A stretch of DNA of 64,000 nt, taken from UBA1127 sp965116355. GTDB taxonomy: Bacteria; Chloroflexota; Dehalococcoidia; Lucifugimonadales; UBA1127. The notes under the pieces were generated by a model. It was not told the DNA's origin. It saw nothing but the letters and a program-made list of their open reading frames with translations, and made no database searches. The position numbers and the translations under genes were made by a program. Of this stretch, positions 41,095-49,225 are shown piece after piece; the stretch's first letter is position 1; each line of letters opens with the position of its first letter. The stretch covers positions 2,294,001-2,358,000 of the forward strand of contig OZ220679.1 in NCBI GenBank assembly GCA_965116355.1. Direction: 5' to 3'.

Positions 41095-43098
41095 ATGACA
41101 CAGGTGAGGGAGGGCGACCTGCTGTGGTCGCCGTCCAAGGAGCGGAAGGCGCAGGCCAACATCACGCGCTACATGGCGTGGCTACGGGAGTCGCGGGGGC
41201 TGAGCTTCACGTCGTACGAGGAGCTGTGGCGCTGGTCCGTTGACGACATGGAGGCGTTCTGGGGCAGCGTGTGGGAGTACTTTGGCGTGCGGGCGCATCG
41301 GCCGTACGAGCGCGTGCTGGCCGACAGGAGCATGCCGGGGGCGCGGTGGTTCACGGGCGCGGAGATCAACTACGCAGAGCATGCGCTCGCGCGGCGTGAC
41401 GGACACACGGCGTTGCTGTACCGGAACGAGGACGGCGACGGGGGCGAGGTCACATACGCCGAGCTCGCTTGCCAAGTGGCGTCGGTCGCGGCGGGGCTGC
41501 GCCGGCTGGGCGTCGGGCGCGGCGACCGGGTGGCGGCGTACCTGCCGAACATCCCAGAGGCTGTCGTGGCATTGCTTGCGACGGCGAGCATCGGCGCGGT
41601 GTGGTCCTCGTGCTCGCCGGACTTTGGCGAGCGCAGCGTGGTCGACCGGTTCCAACAGATCGAGCCGACTGTGCTGATCACCGTCGACGGGTACCGGTAC
41701 GGCGGGCGGGAGTTCGACCGGACGGGGGTCTCGGAGGAGATACGCCGCAGCCTGCCGAGTCTGAAGGCGATGGTCGTCGTCGAGAACATCGACGGTCGGG
41801 AGCTGCCCGAGGGCGCGGTGCGATGGGATGACCTGCTGGGCGAGAACGCGGAACCGGTCTTCGAGCCTGTGCCGTTCGACCACCCGCTGTGGGTGCTGTA
41901 CTCGTCGGGGACGACGGGGCTGCCCAAGGCGGTCGTGCAGAGCCAGGGCGGCATACTGGTAGAGCACCTGAAGGCGCTGTCGCTGCACCTCGACCTCACG
42001 GAGCACGACCGGTTCTTCTGGTTCAGCACGACCGGCTGGATGATGTGGAACTTCCTTGTGGGCGGGCTGTTGGTGGGATCGACGTGCATCCTGTACGACG
42101 GGAACCCCGGGCACCCCGACCTGAACGCGCTTTGGCGGCTGGCGCAGGACACGGGCATGACCTACTTCGGGACGAGCGCGCCGTTCGTCGCGGCTTGCAT
42201 GAAGGCGGGCATCGAGCCGGGGCGGGACTTCGACCTGAGCGCGCTGCGGGGCATGGGCTCGACGGCGTCACCGCTGCCGCCGGAGGGCTTCGCGTGGGTG
42301 TACGAGCACGTCAAGCGGGACATCGTGCTGGGCTCGGCGAGCGGGGGGACGGACGTGTGCACGGCGCAGGCGGGGCCATGCCCGATCGTGCCGGTGCACG
42401 CGGGAGAGCTGCAGTGCTCGTTGCTGGGCGTCAAGCTGGAGTCGTACGACGAGGCGGGGCAGCCGGGGATTGGGCGCGTGGGGGAGCTCGTCGTCACGGA
42501 GCCGATGCCGTCGATGCCCATCTTCCTGTGGGGCGACGCAGACGGGAGCCGGCACCGGGAGAGCTACTTCGGGATGTACCCGGGCATCTGGCGGCACGGC
42601 GACTGGGTGAAAGTGACGGAGCGGGGAAGCTGCGTGATTTACGGCCGGTCCGACTCGACGCTGAACCGGGGCGGCGTGCGAATGGGCACGAGCGAGTTCT
42701 ACAGCGTCGTAGAGGAGTTTCCGGAGGTGGCCGACAGCCTGGTAGTCGACACGAGCACACTGGGCGCGGAGGGACAGCTGCTGCTGTTCCTGGTGATGCG
42801 GGAGGGCGAGGAGCTGGACGAGAGGTTGACGGCGCGGGTGAAGGAGCGGATCCGGTCGGCGCTGTCACCGCGGCACGTGCCGAACGCGATCTTCGCAGCG
42901 CTGTCGGTGCCGCGGACGCTGAACGGCAAGAAGGTGGAGGTGCCGGTGAAGCGCATCCTGCAGGGGGCCCCGGCGCGAGAGGTGGCGGCGGAGGCGTCGA
43001 TGGCAAACCCGGAGGCGCTGGCGTACTTTGTGGGGCTGGCGGGCGACCTCGGAACGGGGCAGCGGCCGCCAAGCCGGAGGGATGTCGTCGATGTATAA
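41095..43098 (+). CDS. Acetoacetyl-CoA synthetase
   Basis: A 667-residue adenylate-forming enzyme of the acetoacetate-CoA ligase type. The N-terminal cap has WSVDDMEAFWGSVWEYFGV; the ATP-binding P-loop is LYSSGTTGLPKAVVQSQGG; GSASGGTDVCTA and GDWVKVTERGSCVIYGRSD lead into the C-terminal domain with NGKKVEVPVKRIL, holding the acyl-adenylation Lys. These features distinguish it from acetyl-CoA synthetase. It activates acetoacetate for entry into central metabolism. Its end overlaps the next gene. Confidence 0.9.
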   Translation: MTQVREGDLLWSPSKERKAQANITRYMAWLRESRGLSFTSYEELWRWSVDDMEAFWGSVWEYFGVRAHRPYERVLADRSMPGARWFTGAEINYAEHALARRDGHTALLYRNEDGDGGEVTYAELACQVASVAAGLRRLGVGRGDRVAAYLPNIPEAVVALLATASIGAVWSSCSPDFGERSVVDRFQQIEPTVLITVDGYRYGGREFDRTGVSEEIRRSLPSLKAMVVVENIDGRELPEGAVRWDDLLGENAEPVFEPVPFDHPLWVLYSSGTTGLPKAVVQSQGGILVEHLKALSLHLDLTEHDRFFWFSTTGWMMWNFLVGGLLVGSTCILYDGNPGHPDLNALWRLAQDTGMTYFGTSAPFVAACMKAGIEPGRDFDLSALRGMGSTASPLPPEGFAWVYEHVKRDIVLGSASGGTDVCTAQAGPCPIVPVHAGELQCSLLGVKLESYDEAGQPGIGRVGELVVTEPMPSMPIFLWGDADGSRHRESYFGMYPGIWRHGDWVKVTERGSCVIYGRSDSTLNRGGVRMGTSEFYSVVEEFPEVADSLVVDTSTLGAEGQLLLFLVMREGEELDERLTARVKERIRSALSPRHVPNAIFAALSVPRTLNGKKVEVPVKRILQGAPAREVAAEASMANPEALAYFVGLAGDLGTGQRPPSRRDVVDV

Positions 43099-43549
43099 GA
43101 ACGCGTTGTTTCGCCGTATCGAGTCGGCGTGGGGGGAGTTGCAGGACGCACTGAGCGGGCTGTCCGACGAGGAGATGCAGGAGCCGGGGGCTGTCGGCGA
43201 TTGGTCGGTGCGGGACCTGATGGCGCACGTGACGACGTGGGAGGAAGAGGCGCTCAAGGCGCTGCCGGTGATCATCCGGGGCGGCAGGCTGCCGCGTTAC
43301 GCGAGCGTCGGCGGCATCGACGCGTTCAACGCACGGCAGCAGGAGGCCAAGCGGCACATGAGCCTCGACCGGCTGCGGCTGGAGATGGACGCGACGCACC
43401 AGCGGTTGCTGGGGGTGCTGGACCGGACGGCGGAGTCGGCGTACGCGAAGGAAGGGCGCTTCCTCCGGCGGATGCGGCTCGACACGTACGGGCACTGGCG
43501 CCTGCATGCGGAAGACGTACGGCGGTGGCGGGAGTCGCGGGGTCTGTAA
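43091..43549 (+). CDS. DinB-like / ClbS-type four-helix protein
   Basis: A 152-residue four-helix protein. GDWSVRDLMAHVTTWEEEALKALP is the conserved second-helix segment with a metal-binding His, and YGHWRLHAEDVRRWRES near the C-terminus supplies further His residues, as in DinB/YfiT or DfsB/ClbS-like proteins, often thiol transferases or resistance factors. The ATG at 43091 stands ten bases after GGAGG, while the earlier ATG at 43082 is only one base away. It overlaps the end of the synthetase gene. Confidence 0.8.
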   Translation: MYKNALFRRIESAWGELQDALSGLSDEEMQEPGAVGDWSVRDLMAHVTTWEEEALKALPVIIRGGRLPRYASVGGIDAFNARQQEAKRHMSLDRLRLEMDATHQRLLGVLDRTAESAYAKEGRFLRRMRLDTYGHWRLHAEDVRRWRESRGL

Positions 43550-43602
43550 AGGGGGCCGAAAGTAAGCCCCGCAAAGTTGCCATAGCATGGTACACTTGTC
43601 GC

Positions 43603-44154
43603 ATGGAACAGCAAGAAGCTCCTGTATTCAGTGCGCCCCACGACCGGTCATTCTTTCAGATGATCAACTTCTACATTGCCATTGGCGTGGTCATTTTTGG
43701 TCTCTGGACGGGTGAGCTCTTCCTCGCAACGCTGGGGTTTGTCGTGGGGGCGGTGTACTGGTTCACGACGCCGCGCTACTACCACATCCTCGCCGACCGG
43801 CTCGTCGTCATGTACGGGCAGCCTCGCAATCTCGTCGTGCCCTTTGAGGCGATCTTCGACGTCAACATCGTGCGGGTGCCGCTGACGTCGGGCATCTTCG
43901 TGCGGCGGTTGAACAAGGCGGGCGTCATCATCCGGCCCCGGGACATGGAAGGGTTTGTGAGTCAGCTCTGGATGGCTTTGAACGCGGCCGGTGCGCCCGC
44001 CGCTGAGAACATGCTGGCGCAACAGCCCATCGAACCGGATGGGCCCGAAGCGGTCGACGACGATACCTCGGACGGGGCAGACGCGCCGCCCGAAGACGAC
44101 ATTCGCGCCATCGACGGTCAGGACGAACCGGAAGGCCCTTCCACCGGCCGCTGA
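43603..44154 (+). CDS. Membrane protein with PH-like domain
   Basis: A 183-residue protein with two adjacent transmembrane helices (INFYIAIGVVIFGLWTGEL, FLATLGFVVGAVYWF), then a short PH-like domain beginning RYYHILADRLVVMYGQPRNLVVPFEAI and VNIVRVPLTSGIFVRRLNKAG, like DUF304/bPH proteins. The tail (from about residue 125) is acidic and disordered, rich in Asp, Glu, Pro and Gly. Its role is unknown; bacterial PH proteins of this type are linked to membrane surfaces. Confidence 0.75.
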   Translation: MEQQEAPVFSAPHDRSFFQMINFYIAIGVVIFGLWTGELFLATLGFVVGAVYWFTTPRYYHILADRLVVMYGQPRNLVVPFEAIFDVNIVRVPLTSGIFVRRLNKAGVIIRPRDMEGFVSQLWMALNAAGAPAAENMLAQQPIEPDGPEAVDDDTSDGADAPPEDDIRAIDGQDEPEGPSTGR

Positions 44155-44190
44155 CGCCGCGGGGCCCGGCCGGCATGGAGGGAGGCACCC

Positions 44191-45114
44191 GTGGCAGACA
44201 CCGTCAACGTAGGACTTCGCATTCCGTCCATTCACCCCTGCGACACCGACGCCCTGCGCAGCTATGTGCTGGAGGCTGAGGCGCTGGGGTTTCACTCCAT
44301 CTGGGTGGGCGACCACGTCTTCTACCGCGTCGACATCCTTGACCCGCTGACGATGCTCACGTGGGTTGCCGCGCAGACGACTCGCGTCCGGCTGGGCACG
44401 GCGGTCATGCTGACGGCGTACCGGAACCCCGTGCTGCTGGCCAAGGCGGCCTCGTCGCTGGACCACCTCTCGGGCGGGCGGCTGACGCTGGGCGTGTCCA
44501 TCGGCGGCACGGAGGCCGAGTACAACAGCCTCGGCGTGGCGATGAACAAGCGGGTGACGCACCTGCGGGAGAACGTCGCCATCATGCGCCGGCTGTGGGC
44601 CGAGGAGGACGTCGAGTACGACGGCAACTTCCACCGTATCGAGGGCGGCACGATGACGCCCCGGCCGGCGCAGAAGCCCGGTGTTCCCATCTGGTTCGGC
44701 GGCAACAGCGAGGTCATGCAGCGGCGGCTGGCGGGAATCGCGGACGGCTGGATCGGGCCCGGCGGCGCCCCCGCGGACAACTTCGTAGCCGGCGTGAAGC
44801 GCGTCCGGGAGTTCGCGGAGGAGCAGGGCAGGGACCCGGACTCACTGGGGTTCGGCAAGCTGATCAACGTCAGCATCGACCCGAGCAGGGAGCGGGCGCT
44901 ATCGATGGCGCGGGCGCACTGGAACACGTACTACGGGCCGAACTTCAACGTGGAGCGTTCGGCGATCTGCGGCGAGCCCGAGGAGGTGGGCGCGGCGCTC
45001 CGGGAGTTCGGCGAGGCGGAAACGCCCGAGGTGACGCTCGCGATCGAGATCTCCAACCTGGACCTGGAGCAGCTGCAACTGCTGGCGGAGACCATGGGCG
45101 TAAAGCCCGCCTAG
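44191..45114 (+). CDS. Luciferase-like (LLM) flavin/F420-dependent oxidoreductase
   Basis: A 307-residue LLM-class protein from GTG 44191 with GGAGGGAGG upstream. It shows the TIM-barrel sequence GLRIPSIHPCDTDALRSYVLEAEALGF, SIWVGDHVFY, RVRLGTAVMLTAYRNPVLLAKAASSLDHLSGGRLTLGVS-type stretch and VPIWFGGNS, typical of F420- or FMN-dependent monooxygenases and reductases. The cofactor cannot be settled by eye. It is followed 12 bases later by the SMP-30 gene, which suggests sequential oxidation and lactone hydrolysis of one substrate. Confidence 0.88.
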   Translation: MADTVNVGLRIPSIHPCDTDALRSYVLEAEALGFHSIWVGDHVFYRVDILDPLTMLTWVAAQTTRVRLGTAVMLTAYRNPVLLAKAASSLDHLSGGRLTLGVSIGGTEAEYNSLGVAMNKRVTHLRENVAIMRRLWAEEDVEYDGNFHRIEGGTMTPRPAQKPGVPIWFGGNSEVMQRRLAGIADGWIGPGGAPADNFVAGVKRVREFAEEQGRDPDSLGFGKLINVSIDPSRERALSMARAHWNTYYGPNFNVERSAICGEPEEVGAALREFGEAETPEVTLAIEISNLDLEQLQLLAETMGVKPA

Positions 45115-45126
45115 AGGAGCAAGGCG

Positions 45127-45990
45127 ATGGATGCGGGGCTAGTCGGGATTGTGGAGGCCGGTGAGCCGCAGATGCTGGCCACGGGGTTCGTATTCACCGA
45201 GGGGCCGCTGTGGGTCGCGGAGGGCTACTGGCTGTTCGTCGACGTGCGGACGAGCCACGTCTACAAGGTCGTGCCGGGGGGCGAGGCCGAGGTCGTGCGG
45301 GCGAACAGCGACCAATCGAACGGCATGACATATGACATGCAGGGGCGCATCGTGGTGTGCGAGATGGAGAGCCGGCAGGTGCAGCGTTGGGAGAGCGACG
45401 GCTCGCTGACGCCCATCGCGACGCACTGGGACGGGAAGCGGCTGAACCGGCCGAACGACGTCATCTGCGCGTCCAACGGCGACATCTACTTCACCGACCC
45501 GGGCATCCGCATGGAGGAGCACGAGAAGGAGCTGGACTTCTTCGGCGTGTACCGCCTGAGCCCCGACGGGGACCTGCAGCCGGTCATCAAAGACTTCGAC
45601 TTTCCGAACGGCCTCGCGCTGTCGCCGGACGAGAAGACGCTGTACGTGGCGAACACGCGGCCCGACATGCTCATCCGCGCATTCGACGTGCAGCCCGACG
45701 GGTCGGTCGCGAACGGCAGGGTCTTCGCCGAACTGGCCTCGGACGCACCCGAAGGCGCGCCGGACGGCATGAAGGTGGACACGGCGGGCCGGGTGTTCTC
45801 GACGGGGCCCGGCGGGTGCTGGGTGTACAGCCCGGAGGGCGAACACCTGGGAACCATCGTGCTGCCGGAAGTGCCCGCGAACTGCGCCTTCGGCGGGGAC
45901 GACTACCGGACGCTGTTCTTCACGGCCCGGACGTCTGTGTACTCGGTGCGGGTGACGACGCCGGGGGTGCGGCCGCCGGGGGCGCCGTAG
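45127..45990 (+). CDS. SMP-30/gluconolactonase-like protein
   Basis: A 287-residue six-bladed beta-propeller protein. TEGPLWVAEGYWLFVDVR holds the first metal-binding Glu; DQSNGMTYDMQGRIVVCEM, NRPNDVICASNGDIYFTDPG with the central Asn and Asp, and FPNGLALSPDEKTLYVANTRP follow, and PDGMKVDTAGRVFSTGPGG is present. Members hydrolyse sugar or aromatic lactones with a divalent metal. It sits directly after the LLM oxidoreductase on the same transcript. Confidence 0.9.
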   Translation: MDAGLVGIVEAGEPQMLATGFVFTEGPLWVAEGYWLFVDVRTSHVYKVVPGGEAEVVRANSDQSNGMTYDMQGRIVVCEMESRQVQRWESDGSLTPIATHWDGKRLNRPNDVICASNGDIYFTDPGIRMEEHEKELDFFGVYRLSPDGDLQPVIKDFDFPNGLALSPDEKTLYVANTRPDMLIRAFDVQPDGSVANGRVFAELASDAPEGAPDGMKVDTAGRVFSTGPGGCWVYSPEGEHLGTIVLPEVPANCAFGGDDYRTLFFTARTSVYSVRVTTPGVRPPGAP

Positions 45991-45997
45991 GGGGCTG

Positions 45998-46125
45998 CCC
46001 CCTTCGAGAACCTCAGGACAGGCTTCGACGGGGTCAGGGCGAACGGGGTGGGCGGCGCCTCTGGGTACCGGCTTTCGCCGGTAAAACGGTGCGGGGGCTC
46101 AGGGCGAACGGACGGAGAGGCCGGG
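45998..46125. repeat. Repeat cluster between convergent genes
   Basis: The spacer holds a rearranged CCCTTCGAGAACCTCAGGAC/TTCGACGGGGTCAGGGCGAACGG element, a TACCGGC-TTTC-GCCGGTA hairpin followed by AAACGG (46066-46089), and a partial GGCTCAGGGCGAACGG copy (about 46093-46110), the same set as at 22.97-23.2 kb. Confidence 0.65.
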
Positions 46126-47397
46126 TCAGGTCTGGTGGATGTCCGAGCGGTAGCGCCACATGCCGCGCCACGCCAGGCCGACGGACAGGATGAGGCCCGC
46201 TCCGACTGCCCCACCCACAACAAGCGCGCCGCCCGGGCCAATCGCCTGAGCCATGAAGCCGGCTTCCGTTGCGCCTATCGCGTTGCCGCTCTGGGCGAAG
46301 AGCCTCGTGAATGCCGTCGCGCGGCCGCGGTACGCGTCGGGCGAGAGGAGCTGCGTCAGCGTCTGGCGGAGGACGAGGCTGATCGAGTCGGTGTACCCGA
46401 GGACGAGTCCGGCGGCGAACCCCATCCAGAACCACTGCGACAGCCCCAGGAAGGCCAGACCGAATGCGTAGCACATCGCTGCGATGAGGAAGAGCGCGCC
46501 CTTTCTCCGCACCTCGCCGACCAGCAGCATGGTTATGAAGCCGAGCACGGCGCCTATGGCCGGCGCGGCGAAGAGCAGGCCCAACCCGGCGGGGCCAACG
46601 TGAAAGACGTCGCTGGCGAGGATGGTCAGCATGGGGCGGAAGTATCCGACGGAGGAGAGGCCGAAGTCGGTGACGTACAGCCCGAAGAGAATGCGTCTCG
46701 ACCACACGAATTGCATCCCTTCTAGCACCATGCCGAGCGATACACGACGCCGGGCGCCCTCGGGCTTGCCGGAGGTGCGGATGAGGGCCGGGATGACGGC
46801 GGCCGGCAGAAGGATGAAGGCGTTGATGATGTAGGTCGTCCCCGCGCCTAGCGTCTCCACCATCACTCCGCCGAGGAGCGGGCCGAAGAAGAAGGTGACC
46901 TGCTGCAGGCTGCCGTTCAGAGTCACCGCGTTCATGAGGTGCGTCGAGGGGACGAGCTTGGGCACGAGGGAATTCCGCGCCGGGCCCTGCGCGACGTTGA
47001 TGAGGGCGGTGAGGCTGGTGAACCCGAAGACGTGCCAGACTTCCAGGCTGCCCGTGAGCAGCAGCATGCCTATGCCGAGGGGAGGGAGCATGCTGAAGGC
47101 GTTCACGGCCATGAGCAGCTTGCGCCGGTCGAAGACGTCGGCGAGGGCGCCCGCGAAGAGGCCGAGGGTGAGGGCGGGGATGACCTGGAAGATGCCGGTG
47201 AAGCCGACAAGGAGCGCCGACTCGGAAAGGTCGTAGACGAGGTAGAGGTTGAAGGCCTGCCGCATCTGGTTGGCGGACCCGGAGAAGAGACCGCCGAGGA
47301 AGAGCAGGCGATAGTCGCGGAACGCCAGCGAGGCGAGGGGGTGGACCCTGGCGCTCAAGGCAGGCGGGGACTGGTCAGGCCGGGGTTGCTGGGCCAT
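46126..47397 (-). CDS. Major facilitator superfamily transporter (MFS_3, EntS-like)
   Basis: A 423-residue twelve-helix transporter starting with a basic cytoplasmic tail and LASLAFRDYRLLFLGGLFSG. ALADVFDRRKLLMAVNAF is the conserved loop between helices 2 and 3, with the second-half equivalent LVGEVRRKGALFLIAAM. The sequence resembles the MFS_3 group, which includes EntS-type siderophore exporters and macrolide efflux pumps. The substrate is not known. CAGGAGAAC lies directly before the ATG. Confidence 0.85.
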   Translation of the reverse strand: MAQQPRPDQSPPALSARVHPLASLAFRDYRLLFLGGLFSGSANQMRQAFNLYLVYDLSESALLVGFTGIFQVIPALTLGLFAGALADVFDRRKLLMAVNAFSMLPPLGIGMLLLTGSLEVWHVFGFTSLTALINVAQGPARNSLVPKLVPSTHLMNAVTLNGSLQQVTFFFGPLLGGVMVETLGAGTTYIINAFILLPAAVIPALIRTSGKPEGARRRVSLGMVLEGMQFVWSRRILFGLYVTDFGLSSVGYFRPMLTILASDVFHVGPAGLGLLFAAPAIGAVLGFITMLLVGEVRRKGALFLIAAMCYAFGLAFLGLSQWFWMGFAAGLVLGYTDSISLVLRQTLTQLLSPDAYRGRATAFTRLFAQSGNAIGATEAGFMAQAIGPGGALVVGGAVGAGLILSVGLAWRGMWRYRSDIHQT

Positions 47398-47435
47398 GTT
47401 CTCCTGATTGCCGGCGCTGGCCGAGCGGGTTCAAC

Positions 47436-47681
47436 TTAGAGATCCAGGATGTCCAGGAGTTCTTGCAGGGTCATGTGGTGGTGGTTGGCGATGTTCTTTA
47501 GCAATGTCTCTAACGTCCTGACTGCAATGGGGGAGTGACGCGGCACTATCTCGTTATACACCCCGTCCCGTTGCGTTCTGACCCGTATGTGCGAACCTCG
47601 TTGGCGCACCACCTGGTAGCTCAAGCGCCGTTGCAGCGCACGGACGAGCTGCGGTCCATCGACATTGCGGGGAAGCTTCAA
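47436..47681 (-). CDS. hicA: HicA-type mRNA interferase toxin
   Basis: An 81-residue HicA: KLPRNVDGPQLVRALQRRLSYQVVRQRGSHIRVR contains the conserved 'GSH' with the catalytic His on a double-stranded RNA-binding-like fold, and VPRHSPIAVRTLETLLKNI follows. HicA toxins cut mRNA when not bound by HicB. The TTG start at 47681 overlaps the stop of hicB (TTGA), so the gene is expressed after the antitoxin by translational coupling. Confidence 0.88.
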   Translation of the reverse strand: MKLPRNVDGPQLVRALQRRLSYQVVRQRGSHIRVRTQRDGVYNEIVPRHSPIAVRTLETLLKNIANHHHMTLQELLDILDL

Positions 47682-47917
47682 ACGGCGACCACTTCGTCTC
47701 GCACATGGTGGAAGCGCACGAGACATGGGTGGTCTTCCGGGTTGTCAAAGTAGCAGTCGATTGCCTCCATGACGTTGTGGCGCAGTTCCTTCAGAGTTTG
47801 CCCCTCCGTGACGATGCCAAACCCTATGGCGCTGGCTGAGTAGCCGCCGTCATAGATGTCCTCGCAGACCTCAAAGACCATCTCGGGGGTTGGCTGGGGG
47901 TGTGTGCCGGTATCCAT
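47678..47917 (-). CDS. hicB: HicB-type antitoxin
   Basis: A 79-residue HicB-like protein with the partial RNase-H-like fold: MVFEVCEDIYDGGYSASAIGFGIVTEGQTLKELRHNVMEAIDCYF. This is a short HicB without a separate C-terminal DNA-binding domain. It stands directly before hicA in the order hicB-hicA and overlaps it by four bases. GAGGAGG lies before its ATG. Confidence 0.88.
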   Translation of the reverse strand: MDTGTHPQPTPEMVFEVCEDIYDGGYSASAIGFGIVTEGQTLKELRHNVMEAIDCYFDNPEDHPCLVRFHHVRDEVVAV

Positions 47918-47944
47918 GTTGCCTGGCCTCCTCAGCGTGCGCGG

Positions 47945-48193
47945 TTAAGACTGCTCCACGGGCGGCTCAAAGGGCACGACCTCATCGCGGACAAAGTGAA
48001 GACGGGCTATGCGCGGACGGTCGGAGTTTTCGCCGAAGTGGCGACGGACGGCGTCTCGCACCCTGTCGCGCAGCTGGAACTCGTCGGCCCCCTGGACGAC
48101 GATGTCGTGGCCGACGGCGTGAGCGACATAGCAGCCGTCGACCTCGTCCTCGGTGACCTGAAAGAAAATTTCCAGACTCAGCCGGGTCTCCAC
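47945..48193 (-). CDS. HicB-like protein, second copy
   Basis: An 82-residue paralogue of the adjacent HicB: LEIFFQVTEDEVDGCYVAHAVGHDIVVQGADEFQLRDRVRDAVRRHF aligns with it across the whole length, and the same HFVRDEVV ending appears. It starts with GTG at 48193, four bases after GGAGG. No separate hicA follows; the next gene is hicB of the hicBA pair, 27 bases on. It could share transcript and repress the same toxin, or be a decoupled antitoxin. Confidence 0.78.
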   Translation of the reverse strand: METRLSLEIFFQVTEDEVDGCYVAHAVGHDIVVQGADEFQLRDRVRDAVRRHFGENSDRPRIARLHFVRDEVVPFEPPVEQS

Positions 48194-48280
48194 TGGGCCT
48201 CCTCAAAGAACCTGGGGCAGTCTCGATTATACACATCCCACTGCATGCGCCGCAGGGCGGCGTGTCACCCCGGCGTCCGC

Positions 48281-48508
48281 TCACTCCACCAGGAGGTCGC
48301 CGGCGGGGTAGAGGAAGCGGATGCTGGTGGGTTGGGGCATGGTCTCGTCGAAGTATTCGTCGACGGCGTCGAGGGCGTTGATGCGGAGCTCCTGCATGCT
48401 GTCGCCCGTCGCGATGATGCCGAAGGCGCGGGCGTTGGCGATGTAGCTGCCGTTTCGCGGGTCTACGCTGACCTCAAAGATGAGCTCGGTTTCCGGGTTG
48501 GAGTGCAT
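48281..48508 (-). CDS. HicB-like protein, third copy
   Basis: A 75-residue HicB-like protein: ELIFEVSVDPRNGSYIANARAFGIIATGDSMQELRINALDAVDEYFDE, clearly related to the two next genes on the same strand, ending RFLYPAGDLLVE. It leads a tandem set of three HicB-like genes with a single hicA at the end. The ribosome binding site is weak. The spacer of 87 bases after it holds no gene. Confidence 0.78.
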   Translation of the reverse strand: MHSNPETELIFEVSVDPRNGSYIANARAFGIIATGDSMQELRINALDAVDEYFDETMPQPTSIRFLYPAGDLLVE

Positions 48509-49225
48509 GGTTGCCCTCGGTGCATGGGGTCTCGGGAGGCAGTATAGCGCATGTGTGCGGCACCCTTGGACAAGCTCCTTCGACAGGGCTCAGGACGGGG
48601 TCAGGGCGAACGGCCTGCCGGGGAGGTGAGCGGGGCAAGGGACTCGTTTTGTAGATAGCATTTTGCCACTAAGTGAGTCGTTTCCTTTCCCTATGATTTG
48701 CCGCTCCGCCAGATATGCTCGGCGCAGTCGTTCCGGCACGAAAAAAATTCGACTCGCCGGGGAGATCCGTAGCTGGAAACGACTCCTTCAGATACGGAGT
48801 CGACTTCCGATTACGACTGGGAACGACTGTCCGTGCTATGGGGGCCGGCGGCGACGGTGGGGGCGCGTGGTCGGCGTGGGTTCCCGCCCCGTATCGGAGT
48901 ACGGGGCAGGCTCTGCGCGGGAACGACGGTTGGAGGGCGGCGGGGGCCACGTGTTTGTGCTGCATGGGGGCAGGGTAGCGGGGAGGACGGGGCGTGCGCG
49001 AGGGGTTGGTGGCAGGGATGGGGTTCTGGGCACCGGCTTTCGCCGGTGAAACGATGGGGTGGGGGAAGGGATGCGCGGGGGCGGCGGGCGAGTCGCGACT
49101 CGCCCCTGCGAGAGGGGTGCGTGGGGTTGGTTGGCGCGTTGACCGGCTAGAGTGGCATATCTATACTCGGCGGGGCGCCGCGCCTTCCTCTCGGCGGCGC
49201 GTACACCACCAAGAAGGACGCGAGA
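48509..49225. repeat. Repeat-rich intergenic region
   Basis: No gene seen in 717 bases. It holds a TTCGACAGGGCTCAGGACGGGG/TCAGGGCGAACGG element (48565-48613); an 11-bp inverted repeat GAGTCGTTTCC (48675-48685) / GGAAACGACTC (48775-48785) with a nested GACTCC/GGAGTC dyad; a complex GTTCCCGC...GCGGGAAC palindrome (48880-48929); a CACCGGC-TTTC-GCCGGTG hairpin (49031-49048); and the GGGCGAGTCG/CGACTCGCCC palindrome (49086-49105). Confidence 0.65.
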
